A DNA stretch of 64,000 nt from assembly GCF_016919065.1 (NCBI RefSeq), contig NZ_JAFFQA010000025.1, positions 1-64,000 of the forward strand, read 5' to 3'. Both the position numbers and the translations under genes were made by a program. This DNA comes from Desulfobulbus rhabdoformis. Its GTDB lineage: Bacteria > Desulfobacterota > Desulfobulbia > Desulfobulbales > Desulfobulbaceae. This document shows positions 43,446 through 53,561 of this stretch, one piece after another; the stretch's first letter is position 1; every line of letters starts with the position of its first letter. Under the pieces are notes generated by a model. That model made no database searches. It was not told the origin of the DNA and was given only the letters and a program-made list of their open reading frames with translations.

Positions 43446-44426
43446 ATGCTGCTTGCCGGTGATATTGGCGCCACCAAAACGGTGCTTGCTCTCTACGAGC
43501 GTTGGCCAGGTAAACCGATACGGCAACAACGTTTTCTGAATGCGGACTACAGCTCTTTTCTCCCGCTGGTCGAGGAGTTTTTAGCCAAGAGTGAGGTGCG
43601 ACCAGATATCGGCTGTCTCGGCATTGCCGGACCGGTGGTCGCGGGGCAGGTACAGATGACCAATCTGGACTGGTCCCTGGAAGCAGCTCTGCTGCGCAAG
43701 CAGCTTGGGCTTGAGCAGATGCACCTGATTAACGATCTGGTGGCAACGGCCTTTGGTGCGGTCCATCTGCCGCTCACCGAACTCCGTTCTCTTCAGGCGG
43801 GACGGGAAGATGCGCAAGCCGTGCAAGCTGTTATTGCTCCAGGAAGCGGTCTTGGCGAGGGGTTTTTGCTTCCCTGGCAGGGGAGGTATTTGCCCTGCGC
43901 CTCAGAAGGGGGGCATGCGAGTTTTGCTCCAAGAAATGCGCTGCAGGTAGAGCTGCTGACCTTTATGCAGAGAGAACGAAGGCATGTCTCGGTGGAGCAG
44001 GTCTGCTCCGGTCTGGCATTGCCTGATTTGTTCGCCTTCATGTCCACCCACTATACGGTGCCACTTTGGTTGCGGCAGCAGCTTGAGCAGGTGTCTGACC
44101 AGACCCCTCTTATCGTCACGGCGGCTCTGGAGGCATTCAATGGTTCTCGAGAATGCCCGGTTGCCTGGGAAACCCTGCAGCTTTTTTTTGATATTCTGGC
44201 AGATGAGGCGGCCAATCTGGTCCTGAAGACCATGGCCTTTGGCGGTCTTTTTCTGGGGGGAGGGCTTGCTGCCCGCGTTCATGGTGCCCTTGATGTAAAG
44301 CGCTTTCGTGCTTTGTTTTCTCGGGGGACTTATCAAGAACGACTCGCCCAGGTACCGATACGGATTATTCTGAACGCGGATACTGCCCTTGTGGGGGCTG
44401 CTGCCTATGGGGCACTGGCTGCCTGA
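43446..44426 (+). CDS. glk: Glucokinase (Glk family)
   Basis: A 326-residue hexokinase-fold enzyme that phosphorylates glucose with ATP. MLLAGDIGATKTVLALYE contains the phosphate-1 motif. TNLDWSLEAALLRKQLG, LINDLVATAFGAVHL (with the catalytic Asp of NDL), APGSGLGEGFLL and EGGHASFAP are characteristic of the E. coli-type Glk group. ATG 43446 is chosen; a TTG six bases earlier is possible. No sugar transporter or glycolytic gene is adjacent. Confidence 0.92.
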   Translation: MLLAGDIGATKTVLALYERWPGKPIRQQRFLNADYSSFLPLVEEFLAKSEVRPDIGCLGIAGPVVAGQVQMTNLDWSLEAALLRKQLGLEQMHLINDLVATAFGAVHLPLTELRSLQAGREDAQAVQAVIAPGSGLGEGFLLPWQGRYLPCASEGGHASFAPRNALQVELLTFMQRERRHVSVEQVCSGLALPDLFAFMSTHYTVPLWLRQQLEQVSDQTPLIVTAALEAFNGSRECPVAWETLQLFFDILADEAANLVLKTMAFGGLFLGGGLAARVHGALDVKRFRALFSRGTYQERLAQVPIRIILNADTALVGAAAYGALAA

Positions 44427-44483
44427 GGCCCCCCAACCAAAGGCCGGGACAAGCACGTCAGGGCAGGGCGCTATTTTCAGCTT

Positions 44484-45131
44484 TCACTGTCCTTTTGTCG
44501 CAGCGGGCAGTTCCAGCAGCTGCAGATAGAGTTCTCGGCTTATCCAGGCATCGGTTGCCGCATAGTGAATCTGCTGGGGGGTGAGTTCCGGCTTGGACCA
44601 GTTGGAGGTGCGAGCTGTCTTGGATATACGGACGCCGCAGACCAGAGCGGCAAGACCGCGTAACCCCTGATTGCGGATGTTACGCAGGCGGGCCATGCGT
44701 GCCAGGTCCACAAAACCGGCCGGGGAAAAGGGAGCAATGGATTGCAGGTTCAATAGATCAAAGTCCGGCGCAACGCCCGCTTTGACAATGGATCTTTTTT
44801 CCAGGGTGGCGCGAATTGACTCAGGTAAACCCGTTGTTTGCAATTGGAAGAGGTAGACTGTCTCCGCTGATGCCAACTGGAGCAGACTTGGTTTGAATTT
44901 CTGCCCTTTTTTAAAAGCCGGTCGGGTTTCCGTATCAAAACCAAGGATAGTACACCCTTGCAGCGCTTGAGTTGCCTGCTCAACTTCCTCCGCCGTTGTT
45001 ATCAGTTGAACTGCTCCCTGCCATCTGGCCAGGGGAAGTTCATTAATAGCTTCTTTGCTGATTTTTCTTCCACCACTAGGGCGTCCTTGAGAAACCAGTG
45101 GTTCACTGCTGACTAACACAACGTACCTCAA
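44484..45131 (-). CDS. 3'-5' exonuclease, RNase D-like DEDDy fold
   Basis: A 215-residue exonuclease domain. The DEDDy residues are D66 and E68 (GFDTETRP), D123 or D125 (GVAPDFDLL) and Y190/D194 (YAATDAWIS). Intervening PSLLQLASAETVYLFQL is typical of the RNase D/WRN exonuclease group. There is no HRDC domain, so it is shorter than RNase D. The start is uncertain: TTG 45131 and GTG 45119 are both possible, and the residues before about 35 are not conserved-looking. Confidence 0.85.
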   Translation of the reverse strand: MRYVVLVSSEPLVSQGRPSGGRKISKEAINELPLARWQGAVQLITTAEEVEQATQALQGCTILGFDTETRPAFKKGQKFKPSLLQLASAETVYLFQLQTTGLPESIRATLEKRSIVKAGVAPDFDLLNLQSIAPFSPAGFVDLARMARLRNIRNQGLRGLAALVCGVRISKTARTSNWSKPELTPQQIHYAATDAWISRELYLQLLELPAATKGQ

Positions 45132-46023
45132 TACCTCTCAGCATTCGAAAGCCATAAAAAGGCACTCGATATGCTTTTTTCTTTCCTGCCATTTCTGGCT
45201 CATCAGCGATACTCTGCACCCTCTGTCCCCATGGGGGCAGGGTGACCATCTATTACCTTCATTATACCCGTTTTGAAACAATTTGGAGAACTCGTCTCTC
45301 CTTATTAACCTGTGGTTGTCCCCCCTCTACTTCATTTCTTACGTTATGTCATGTTCTTTTGCCTGTTTTTGTCATTCTGGTATGGGATGGGACAATTTTG
45401 CACAGCTTGTTGCGGCATGGTCTTAAATGATTCAATTGTGCAACATGATGAGGTGTATATTTACAAAAAAGAAATAAAAGAGACTGGCTGTGGTTCAGTC
45501 AGGCCTGAGCGGCAAATAGAATCGGCACGTGGGCGGTGCTCGTCTCTGTCGCGCTGTGCAGCCGAGGAGAAGTTGGGGAAATGCCTGGGGAAAAGGGATA
45601 CAGGGGAGTAGTTGTAAGCTGGGTACCACAATGTGTAAGGGGGATCGCCGCGTGTTTTACCGATTGGAAACGGGAAGATAACCTAGGAATACTTTTTGCA
45701 GCTTCCTGTGCAAGATACTCGTAGAGGGAGGGCCGGATTGTTCCCGGATACTGAGGGGCTGGGCAGTGAGATTATAGGCTTGCTGATGGTTTAATTGTAT
45801 CTGAATCCATGAGAGCATTCATCGGTGCGTCAGTTTCGTTGTTCATGATTCGAATGTTGTCCATGGAGCACCGCCCTCAGGGGGAACGTCCGGAACCCAG
45901 AAGTATCGCTTGAGCTATTTATAAACAGATGGTCCCGTTGCTCTGCCCGTAAAGGATACAATCCTGGGCGCTCTCATGCGCTGTCAGGCTGACTCAGGGG
46001 GCCAAGTGGTTACGCAAAAGGAT
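45132..46023. other. Long spacer without a supportable gene
   Basis: Nearly 900 bases between the divergent exonuclease and NifA-type genes. Short rightward frames (for example 45312-45611) are Cys/Phe-rich and lack ribosome sites. The sequence has partial direct repeats of CAATT.TGCA near 45393 and 45433. One family 2 repeat occurs at 45801. Promoters for both flanking genes should be here but could not be placed firmly. Confidence 0.35.
45801..45852. repeat. Family 2 palindromic repeat, degenerate
   Basis: CTGAATCCATGAG, then CATTCATCGGTGCGTC and AGTTTCGTTGTTCATGATTCG, matches the left arm and core of the repeat at 21526. The right arm is eroded. Confidence 0.65.
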
Positions 46024-47637
46024 ATGAATACAAATACACCTTCCTATGATCCTCCAGTGGATGCCAACAGCACCGCAGCTTTAGAGGTGCAGGCACTTTA
46101 CAATATCGTTAACCTTATCGGGTCGGCCGTCCACTTGGATACGGCGCTTTCCTCAGTACTGAAAGTACTGCATGATACCCTGCGAATGGAGCGGGCCACC
46201 TTGGCCTTGTTGGACGAGACGGGGCGGCATTTGACCATCCGCGCTTCTTACGGACTCAGTGTCGAGGAGGAGCAGCGGGGGGTCTATGGGCTGGACGAAG
46301 GAATTTACGGGCAGGTGTTCAGTACCGGTTCTCCCTTTGTTGTGCCCGATGTGCACAGCGAGCCACTGTTTTTAAACAGGACCGGTTCACGTCCCTCTAT
46401 TTCAAAGACCAAAATTTCGTTTATCGGCGTGCCTGTCATGCTCTCAGGGGCTGCAGTTGGTGTGCTGAGTGTGGACAGGCTCTTTGATTCCGATATTTCC
46501 TTTGAAGAGGATGTGCGTTTTTTAACGGTTCTCTCTACCCTGATTGCCCAGTTTCTCAGCCTGAACCGGGCCATTCGTCAGGACAGGGAGCAGTTGGTTC
46601 AGGAAAATCTGAGTTTGAAAGAAAAACTCCATGGCCGGTATCACCGCCATCAGATCATTGGGCAGTCCAAGGCCATGCAGGAGGTCTACTGGTCCATTGA
46701 ACGGGTTGCGCCATCAAGCGCTACAGTCCTGCTGTTAGGGGAATCGGGGACAGGAAAAGAGCTGGTGGCTCGGGCCGTGCATGATGCCAGTCCGCGGAAG
46801 AATGAGGCCTTCATCAAAGTCAACTGTGCGGCCCTGCCAGAGAATCTCTTGGAGAGCGAACTCTTTGGGCACGAGAAGGGGGCCTTTACAGGCGCGGTGG
46901 TCGCCCGAATCGGTCGTTTTGAGCAGGCGGATCATGGAACAATTTTTCTTGATGAAATCGGTGAATTACCCCTGTTGCTCCAGGCAAAGTTGCTTCGCGT
47001 GCTCCAGGAACAGCAGTTTGAGCGTCTTGGGGGATCACGCACTCTGGAGGTGGATGTACGCATCATTGCCGCAACCAATGTCAGCCTTGAGCGGGCCGTC
47101 GCTTTGGGGACCTTCCGAAACGACTTGTATTATCGTTTAAACGTGGTACCCATCAATCTGCCCCCTCTGCGTAAGCGCCGCGACGATATCCCGCTGCTCC
47201 TTGATCATTTTCTTCGGTCTAGTAACAAGCGAAACGAAAAGAACCTGCGTATGTCTCGTGAGTTTCTCGATTTTCTCACCGATTACAACTGGCCGGGAAA
47301 TGTGCGCGAGTTGCAAAACCTGGTCGAGCGGATGGTCATTCTGGCAAGTGGTGATGTGCTTACGGTGGAAGAACTCCCCGAATATATGACCAGTCCGGAT
47401 TCCGGTCGAATTCCACCGGCGATGGAAACGGTGTTGCCGCCATCTGCTGCACCGCAGGCGGCAACGGCCCAGCCAACAGGAAGAAAATCTCTTAAAGATC
47501 TTGAACGGGAACAGGTGGAATCGGCCCTGATTCGAAACGGTTGGGTCCAGTCACGGGCGGCACGGGAGTTGGGGCTGACCCAGCGGCAGATGGGATATCG
47601 GATGAAGAAATTTAACCTGCAGCGCCCTGAATTTTAA
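46024..47637 (+). CDS. Sigma-54-dependent activator, NifA type (GAF-AAA-HTH)
   Basis: 537 residues from ATG 46024 (AAAGGAT upstream). An N-terminal GAF domain (about 25-180, [23 protein letters not shown]...) is followed by the AAA+ activator domain: Walker A GESGTGKE at 239-246, the sigma-54 contact loop GAFTGA at 286-291, and Walker [10 protein letters not shown]. The C-terminal Fis-type helix-turn-helix ends in [23 protein letters not shown]. This matches NifA/AnfA-like regulators. No nif genes are in the window, so nitrogen fixation control cannot be asserted. It is convergent with the sensor kinase on its right. Confidence 0.9.
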   Translation: MNTNTPSYDPPVDANSTAALEVQALYNIVNLIGSAVHLDTALSSVLKVLHDTLRMERATLALLDETGRHLTIRASYGLSVEEEQRGVYGLDEGIYGQVFSTGSPFVVPDVHSEPLFLNRTGSRPSISKTKISFIGVPVMLSGAAVGVLSVDRLFDSDISFEEDVRFLTVLSTLIAQFLSLNRAIRQDREQLVQENLSLKEKLHGRYHRHQIIGQSKAMQEVYWSIERVAPSSATVLLLGESGTGKELVARAVHDASPRKNEAFIKVNCAALPENLLESELFGHEKGAFTGAVVARIGRFEQADHGTIFLDEIGELPLLLQAKLLRVLQEQQFERLGGSRTLEVDVRIIAATNVSLERAVALGTFRNDLYYRLNVVPINLPPLRKRRDDIPLLLDHFLRSSNKRNEKNLRMSREFLDFLTDYNWPGNVRELQNLVERMVILASGDVLTVEELPEYMTSPDSGRIPPAMETVLPPSAAPQAATAQPTGRKSLKDLEREQVESALIRNGWVQSRAARELGLTQRQMGYRMKKFNLQRPEF

Positions 47638-47702
47638 CACGATGCAAAGGGGGCGAACGTGTATTGTGCACATGTGTCAACGCGGCGTGTTGCCATCCGC
47701 TT

Positions 47703-50090
47703 TCACTGCGGCATGGTCGCATCCAGCTCCTGGCGAATCGCCATTCCCAGGGTGTTGATCATATAGGGTTTTTTGATGTAGCGTCCAACCCCTATACGGA
47801 TGGCTTCGGTAACACGGGTGGTTTCGGAAAAACCGCTGGTAATAATCGCCGCCTGTTCAGGGACAAGGGATTTGATGCTGCGGTAGGTATCAAATCCATC
47901 CATTCCCTCACCTAAAATCATATCCAGCAGCAGGAGGTCAAAGCGTTCTTTGCGGGCAAGATCAAGCGCCTGCTCACCACTTTCTGCGGTTGTGACCCTG
48001 TACCCCAGTTCGGTGAGGATAGTCGAGGCAATCTCCCGTTGCTCGAAAATATCGTCAACGACCAGGATGTGCTCTCCTTTCCCCTGATAGTCGTCAAGGC
48101 GTGGGGCCTGGGGATGTTGGGCACGGCTTTGGTCTGTCACTGGGAAATAAAGGCTGAATACAGTCCCGTTGGCTGAACTTTCGCAGTCAATATAACCTCC
48201 GTGGTCTTTCACCGTCCCCCAGACAACGGCCATGCCCAGGCCGGTTCCGCTGGTCCCCATTCGCTTACTGGAAAAAAACGGTTCAAAAATCTTTTCCAGG
48301 TCTTCCGGGGCAATACCACAGCCCTGATCTTTTATTTGCAACACGACATAATCGCCCTCACTGATGTTCTCGTAGAGTTTCTGTGAGCTGTCCAGGTAGC
48401 GGTTCTCCGTGCTGATGTGAATCTCTCCTCCTTGCTCCATGGACTCGGCCGCGTTGGCGATCAGGTTCATGATCGTTTTTGCGAGATGGACCGGAGAGCC
48501 AAGGATCGGCAGGAGATCAGGGGCAAAGGTTGTGTGTATCTTGAGCTGGAGATGGTGCGACTGTAGCAGTTGAAATTCCGGGCTTGAAAGGTACTCTTCC
48601 AGCAGCTGGTTGAGGTTCACCGGTTCTCGTACGTTGATGCCCCGCCTGGCAAGCGTCAACAGGTCCTGGACAATGGCCGCCGCCTTTTCTCCGGATTCCT
48701 TTATGGTGCGCAGCGCTGGGTACATGGGATGGTTGGGAGGAAGTTTAATTAAAAGCAGGTCCGGATAGCTGACAATGCCCGAGAGAATGTTGTTGAGGTC
48801 GTGGGCCACACCTCCGGCCAGGGTGCCAATCATTTCCAGCTTTTCTGCGCGTACCAGTCGCTCTTCTGCTTTTTGCCGTTCCCCTATCTCCTTTTGTAGT
48901 TCCTGGCTGCGCTGTTCGATGATTTTTTCCAGGTTCTCCTGGTGATGGGCCAGAGCTTCTTCGGTGTTGCGACGAACTTGTATTTCTTCATTGAGGGTAC
49001 TGACGGTTTTGTCCAGCTGGTCAATCATGATGTTGAAGGAGTCTGTCAGCTCGGAGATCTCGTCAGGAGTGCCCGTCGAGCGTGCTATGCGCTGTGAGAA
49101 GTCGCCCTGACGGACTGTCATGGTTACGCGGAGCATGTCCTGGAGTCGATGGACGATGACCTGCCGAAACAAGGCAATAATAAGGGCTGCGAGGATGCAG
49201 AGCACAAGAACCGCTCCCAGCGTGTTGATACGGAAGATGTGGGCAATGGGTTCCAGGGTTTGATCCAGGGCCTGCTCAATGACAAAGATCCACCGGGTGC
49301 GCTCAAGGTGCTGGAAGACGGTGAGTACGCCGCCATTGTGTTCATTGTGGACGAATTGGCCACTGCTGGTCGCGTAGAGACGATTGAAGGTGGTCTCGGA
49401 TTCCTGGGCAAACAGGTGCTGTCCAATATCACGGGAGCTGCCCAAGAGCTTGCGGTCGCCGTCAATGAGAAAGGCATAGCCAAATTGTTTGACTTTAAAA
49501 TCATCGAGAAACAGGGCGTTGAACAGGGAGAAGTCTATTACTCCGCCAAGAACCCCAACAATGGTATCTCCGGAGCGAACCGGAGTGGCAACGGTAAAGG
49601 TCTTGTGATCGGAGAAACGGCTGATGATAACATCGGAAAGGGTGGTTTTCCCTTGAAGCGCTTCCTGAAAGTACGGGCGGTCTGCGAGAAGGATTCCACT
49701 CACGCTTTCAGACGAGTGGGGCGCTATGGCCACAAATTCCCCGTGGATGTCGGTGAGAAAGATCGACTCATATTGCTGGTAGCCTGCTTTCAGGTTGGTC
49801 AGGAGTTCCTGGGCCCCCTGTCGGGCGCTGCGGCCATAATAGCCCCCCTCGGTCAGAGCTTCGACGATCACATCCTGCCGGGACCAGGCACCAACGTCTA
49901 TCATTCGAGCCTGCAACCAGCTGTCGATCAGCTTTGCAGAAAGCACGACCTCCCGATCAAGTCGCTTGGAGAGTTCCTCGCGGACAATAGTTCGAGCATT
50001 CCAATGCTCCATGACCAGGATAGCTGTTAAGCCGATGGCGATGATAACCACCGTGGGCAGGAGAATTTTTCGACTCAGGCTTGGTGGCAT
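47703..50090 (-). CDS. Hybrid sensor histidine kinase with double-Cache sensor, HAMP and receiver
   Basis: About 795 residues from ATG 50090; a TTG six bases upstream overlapping the previous stop is also possible. Order: membrane segment ([20 protein letters not shown]), periplasmic Cache region ([34 protein letters not shown]), second membrane segment ([16 protein letters not shown]), HAMP, coiled coil, HisKA with His in [13 protein letters not shown], HATPase ([11 protein letters not shown]) and receiver with Asp in [14 protein letters not shown] and Lys in IKKPY. It is translationally coupled to the binding-protein gene before it, which probably supplies its ligand signal. Confidence 0.9.
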   Translation of the reverse strand: MPPSLSRKILLPTVVIIAIGLTAILVMEHWNARTIVREELSKRLDREVVLSAKLIDSWLQARMIDVGAWSRQDVIVEALTEGGYYGRSARQGAQELLTNLKAGYQQYESIFLTDIHGEFVAIAPHSSESVSGILLADRPYFQEALQGKTTLSDVIISRFSDHKTFTVATPVRSGDTIVGVLGGVIDFSLFNALFLDDFKVKQFGYAFLIDGDRKLLGSSRDIGQHLFAQESETTFNRLYATSSGQFVHNEHNGGVLTVFQHLERTRWIFVIEQALDQTLEPIAHIFRINTLGAVLVLCILAALIIALFRQVIVHRLQDMLRVTMTVRQGDFSQRIARSTGTPDEISELTDSFNIMIDQLDKTVSTLNEEIQVRRNTEEALAHHQENLEKIIEQRSQELQKEIGERQKAEERLVRAEKLEMIGTLAGGVAHDLNNILSGIVSYPDLLLIKLPPNHPMYPALRTIKESGEKAAAIVQDLLTLARRGINVREPVNLNQLLEEYLSSPEFQLLQSHHLQLKIHTTFAPDLLPILGSPVHLAKTIMNLIANAAESMEQGGEIHISTENRYLDSSQKLYENISEGDYVVLQIKDQGCGIAPEDLEKIFEPFFSSKRMGTSGTGLGMAVVWGTVKDHGGYIDCESSANGTVFSLYFPVTDQSRAQHPQAPRLDDYQGKGEHILVVDDIFEQREIASTILTELGYRVTTAESGEQALDLARKERFDLLLLDMILGEGMDGFDTYRSIKSLVPEQAAIITSGFSETTRVTEAIRIGVGRYIKKPYMINTLGMAIRQELDATMPQ

Positions 50091-50092
50091 AA

Positions 50093-51109
50093 TCAACGAA
50101 TAACAACTTCTGCACGTTTGATAATGGAGTAGGGGATTTGAATGCCGAGCTGTTCTGCCGTTCGCAGGTTCAGCTGAATCCTCCCCTGATCCGTTGGCCG
50201 CACCGGAATCTCTGCAGGGCGTTTTCCCTCAAGAATTCTTTTGGCGATTGTGGCGGCAGCCACCCCTTGCTCGTGCATGGAAACTGAGATCGCGCAGAGT
50301 ACGCCAGAAGTTGCTGCGCTATCAAAAAAACCCACGGTGGGGAGATGATAGCTCTTGTTGATGATATCGATTAATTCCTGCTCCGAAACCTTGGTGGAGT
50401 CTGTTTTGCTTCGGGTGATGGTGCGGAGAACATAAAGGCCTATCGCGTCGACTTGATTATGGTATTGCTCCAGGGTTTCCTGCCATTCCTGGAGTGTCAA
50501 AGGTTGTCTATAGGCCACCACCGTCACCGGTAGGGAGAGCGACTTGCTATAGTTGATCGTGGGGTCTGTGGTCGCTGATTTGTCGGCCATGATCAGGATA
50601 CGCTTGATATCCGGCTTGATTTTTAAGAGCAGTTCGATACTTTCCTGAATGTTGGGGCGCTCAAGTACGCCGGTGACGTTCTCGGCTGGATAACCGTATT
50701 CTTCCGGTTCTTTGTTGACCCCGCTGAAGACGAACCAGGGGGGACCTGGTTTGTCGACATACTCTTTGGCAAAATATTTTTGGGCATTATCATCCATGGC
50801 AAGGACCACATCGGGGCGGAGCTGCCTGACCAGTTCTTTGGCTTTCTCACCAGTTTTGAGCTTCCAACTCTCTTTGGTGTGGCGTTTTGTATCCATATAG
50901 TACGAGTGGATTGCATACTCGTCCGCAGGCAAAACCTCATGAATGCCCTTATCCATCTCTGTTACATGCTCTGCCTGGCTCTTATGGTAACTATGCACCA
51001 CAAGTATTTGCTTTTGATGGATATTTTTTGCAGTGACTGGAACAGCTGTACCCGTGAGGCTGGCAACCAAAAGTGTAAACAAAAGCGTTGTGCGCAACTG
51101 GAGCTTCAT
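50093..51109 (-). CDS. ABC-type substrate-binding protein (ABC_sub_bind/COG2984-like)
   Basis: 338 residues from ATG 51109, giving a clean signal peptide (MKLQLRTTLLFTLLVASL, then GTAVPVTAK). The mature part is a type I periplasmic binding fold: QILVVHSYHKSQ, RQLRPDVVLAMDDNAQKYF, WFVFSGVNKEPEEYG, ITRSKTDSTKVSEQELIDI and CAISVSMHEQGVAAATIAKRILEGKRPAEIPV. No transporter genes are adjacent. Its stop overlaps or abuts the start of the Cache-type kinase, so it is probably a sensory protein (inference). A related domain is fused directly to the kinase at 58026. Confidence 0.85.
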   Translation of the reverse strand: MKLQLRTTLLFTLLVASLTGTAVPVTAKNIHQKQILVVHSYHKSQAEHVTEMDKGIHEVLPADEYAIHSYYMDTKRHTKESWKLKTGEKAKELVRQLRPDVVLAMDDNAQKYFAKEYVDKPGPPWFVFSGVNKEPEEYGYPAENVTGVLERPNIQESIELLLKIKPDIKRILIMADKSATTDPTINYSKSLSLPVTVVAYRQPLTLQEWQETLEQYHNQVDAIGLYVLRTITRSKTDSTKVSEQELIDIINKSYHLPTVGFFDSAATSGVLCAISVSMHEQGVAAATIAKRILEGKRPAEIPVRPTDQGRIQLNLRTAEQLGIQIPYSIIKRAEVVIR

Positions 51110-51656
51110 GACAGTGACCCAAAAAAAGTTGTTTAGGGATTCCGTATATTTGTCATGGTGGCACAGAAACCGTTGCAATGCAATGGCTTGAGAGGAAAAG
51201 TGCTATTTTCTCCAGGCGCTGTCCTGCCCTCTGATCACTCAAAAGCCGTTCCTCTTTGTTTCCCGGATGATCAAGGTCCACAGTGGTGTATGCATTGCGG
51301 AATATATGAGAGAAATGTCTGGTTTGCTTCTCTGCATCGCTGCCTATTGCGGTTGCATCAGCGCCCCCTGTTTATCCTGGAGGGATTTAGGGGCAGCGGA
51401 TGTATTGCCGGAAAATAAAAGAGAAAAAACCCTTTCTTTGTGCCGCGGATTTTTCTATTCTGCAGGCATGGTAATAATTGTCGTTTCCGATGAAGCCCCA
51501 AGAGCGAGGTCGCGTATTTCCAACAGACTTGTTTTATGGTATGGGGGATCTGTGGTTTTTGACTTTTAGCGACACCATCATTATTGCTATTGCATGGAAT
51601 TCATACGCGTGTCATTTTTTACTTTGATTCCGTTGTTGTGTTTGTCCTCTTTTTCA
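51110..51656. other. Spacer without a supportable gene
   Basis: Between the binding-protein gene and MITE copy E. Several short rightward frames (for example 51267-51569) lack ribosome sites and recognisable content. The leftward promoter of the binding-protein/kinase operon should be here. A sigma-54-like TGGCAC/TTGC pair near 51162 has the wrong spacing. Confidence 0.35.
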
Positions 51657-51727
51657 GGGCATCTTGCATAATTGTTTTTTCGACCCAGCTTGACCCTACT
51701 CGGAAAATTTTATTATCCAAGATACCC
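51657..51727. mobile_element. Family 1 MITE, short copy E (71 bp)
   Basis: The left end GGGCATCTTGCATAATTG and right end CCAAGATACCC are inverted matches to the family ends, and TTCA flanks both sides as a 4-bp target duplication. The interior is reduced to about 45 bases including GGAAAATTTTATTATC. It lies 55 bases upstream of the oxidoreductase operon. Confidence 0.7.
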
Positions 51728-51782
51728 TTCAGTTTCGCTTCTGTAATCTGTTTTCTTCAAACCCTTGGTGGAGTGCAATTCC

Positions 51783-53561
51783 TTGAAACCGACAGATATC
51801 GAAGATCCTCAATATTTTCATAAGGTCATTGATTGCCAGTTTGCCTGTCCCGCCCACACTCCCGTTCCGGAGTATATTCGACTAATCAGCCAAAAACGCT
51901 ATACCGATGCCTATATGCTCAACTGGGCCTCTAACGTTTTTCCTGGTGTTCTGGGCAGAGTCTGTGATCGTCCCTGTGAGCCTGCCTGCCGTCGAGGTCG
52001 GGTGGAAAAAGACCCCGTGGCGATATGCCGCCTCAAGCGGCTTTGTGCCGACAATCGTGACGAGGTCCTGGGGCTGCTGCCAACGATTCCAGCTGAAAAA
52101 AACGGTAAACGTATTGCGCTAATCGGTGCCGGCCCAGCCTCACTCACCGTTGCCCGGGATCTGATGCCACTTGGCTATAGCATTGATCTCTATGACGATC
52201 AGGAAAAAGGCGGTGGCTTCATGCGCAGTCAGTTACCTTCCTTTCGTCTGCCGGAAGCAGTTCTGGCCACCGAAGTCGATTATATTCTCGACATGGGAGT
52301 GACGACCCACTTCACCCAACGCGTTGAAAGCCTCCAGGCGGTGCTTGATCAAGATTATGATGCCGTTTTTGTTGGAACAGGCGCCCCCCGTGGTCGAGAC
52401 TTACCGGACCTGCCCGGACGTGAGGCCGGGGCCGGTTCAATTCATGTGGGGATTGACTGGTTAGCCGGTGTTGTCTTTGGCCATGTCAATGCCATCGGGA
52501 AACGGGTCCTGGTTCTGGGAGGTGGAAATACGGCCATGGATTGTTGTCGAACAGCGCGACGCCTCGGGGGAGAGCAGGTGAGTGTGGTGGTTCGCTCACC
52601 CCGCGAGGAAATGAAAGCCTCGCCCTGGGAGATAGATGAGGCCGTGCATGAAGATGTGCCCATTATCGATAATCACGTGCCCCTGGAATTTGTGATGGGG
52701 AACAACTACCTGGTGGGGATGCGTTTTGATCGGGTACAAGCGGTCTATGATGACAACGGAAAGCGGCAGCTACGTTCAACCGGGCAGGAACCGGTTTTTA
52801 TGCCCTGCGACGAAGTGCTTCTGGCTGTTGGCCAGCTCAATGCCTTTCCCTTTATCGAGAAAGAGTCCGGGGTTGCATTTACAGACAAGGGATTGCCGCA
52901 GTTGAATCCACAGACCCTGCAATCGACGCATCCCAAAGTCTTTTTTGGCGGCGATGCTGCCTTTGGCCCGCAAAATATCATTACTGCCGTGGCTCACGGG
53001 CATGAGGCCGCTATTTCGATCCATCTGCTCTGTCAAGGCCGTTCCCTGAGAGAGCGTCCGGGGCCCCAGGTGGATTTCGCCGGACAAAAGATGGGCGTGC
53101 ACGACTGGCTCTATCATAACCAGGTCTCCGAGACCAACCGTCAGGCCGTTCCCATGCTCTCTAAGGCAAAAACGTTGAAAGATCGACTGCTTGAGGTTGA
53201 GTTGGGCTTTGACCGTCAGATCGGCCAGGCCGAATCCTTACGCTGTTTGAACTGCGATGTGCAGACCGTCTTTCATGCAGATTTATGTATCGAGTGCGAC
53301 GGCTGTGTTGATGCCTGCCCTGAGAGCTGTATTAATTTTGTGGAAAACGGCACAGAAGAAGAACTGCGAACCCGCCTGAAGGCACCGGCAGAAAACCGGA
53401 GCCAGGATCTCTACGTTTCGGGACCACTTACCACCGGGCGTGTCATGGTCAAGGACGAGGATGTTTGCCTGCACTGCGGCATCTGTGCGGAGCGGTGTCC
53501 AACCTCGGCCTGGGAGATGCAAAAATTCCTCTTTCATCCAGCACAGGCAGAGCATATATGA
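51783..53561 (+). CDS. GltD-like FAD/NAD(P) oxidoreductase with ferredoxin-type clusters
   Basis: 592 residues from TTG 51783, with GGTGGAG at 51767-51773. N-terminal cysteines (CQFACPAHTPV, CDRPCEPACRRG) bind a cluster as in GltD/NfnB. An FAD Rossmann motif (IGAGPASLTVARDL) and an NAD(P) motif (LGGGNTAMDCCRTARRLG) follow. The C-terminus has a CLNC...CIECDGCVDACPESC block and CLHCGICAERCPTS, giving two 4Fe-4S ferredoxin-like sites. It is the first gene of an ATGA-coupled operon with the 2-oxoacid oxidoreductase subunits. It may pass electrons between NAD(P)H, ferredoxin and the enzyme (inference). Confidence 0.88.
   Translation: MKPTDIEDPQYFHKVIDCQFACPAHTPVPEYIRLISQKRYTDAYMLNWASNVFPGVLGRVCDRPCEPACRRGRVEKDPVAICRLKRLCADNRDEVLGLLPTIPAEKNGKRIALIGAGPASLTVARDLMPLGYSIDLYDDQEKGGGFMRSQLPSFRLPEAVLATEVDYILDMGVTTHFTQRVESLQAVLDQDYDAVFVGTGAPRGRDLPDLPGREAGAGSIHVGIDWLAGVVFGHVNAIGKRVLVLGGGNTAMDCCRTARRLGGEQVSVVVRSPREEMKASPWEIDEAVHEDVPIIDNHVPLEFVMGNNYLVGMRFDRVQAVYDDNGKRQLRSTGQEPVFMPCDEVLLAVGQLNAFPFIEKESGVAFTDKGLPQLNPQTLQSTHPKVFFGGDAAFGPQNIITAVAHGHEAAISIHLLCQGRSLRERPGPQVDFAGQKMGVHDWLYHNQVSETNRQAVPMLSKAKTLKDRLLEVELGFDRQIGQAESLRCLNCDVQTVFHADLCIECDGCVDACPESCINFVENGTEEELRTRLKAPAENRSQDLYVSGPLTTGRVMVKDEDVCLHCGICAERCPTSAWEMQKFLFHPAQAEHI

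Noticed and set aside
45388..45402. Sigma-54 promoter-like TGGGAC-TTTTGCA in the space before the NifA-type gene
   Set aside because: The distance between the GG and GC elements is one base shorter than required, which normally abolishes sigma-54 binding.
51162..51180. Sigma-54 promoter-like TGGCAC...TTGCA
   Set aside because: Eight bases instead of five separate the two elements.
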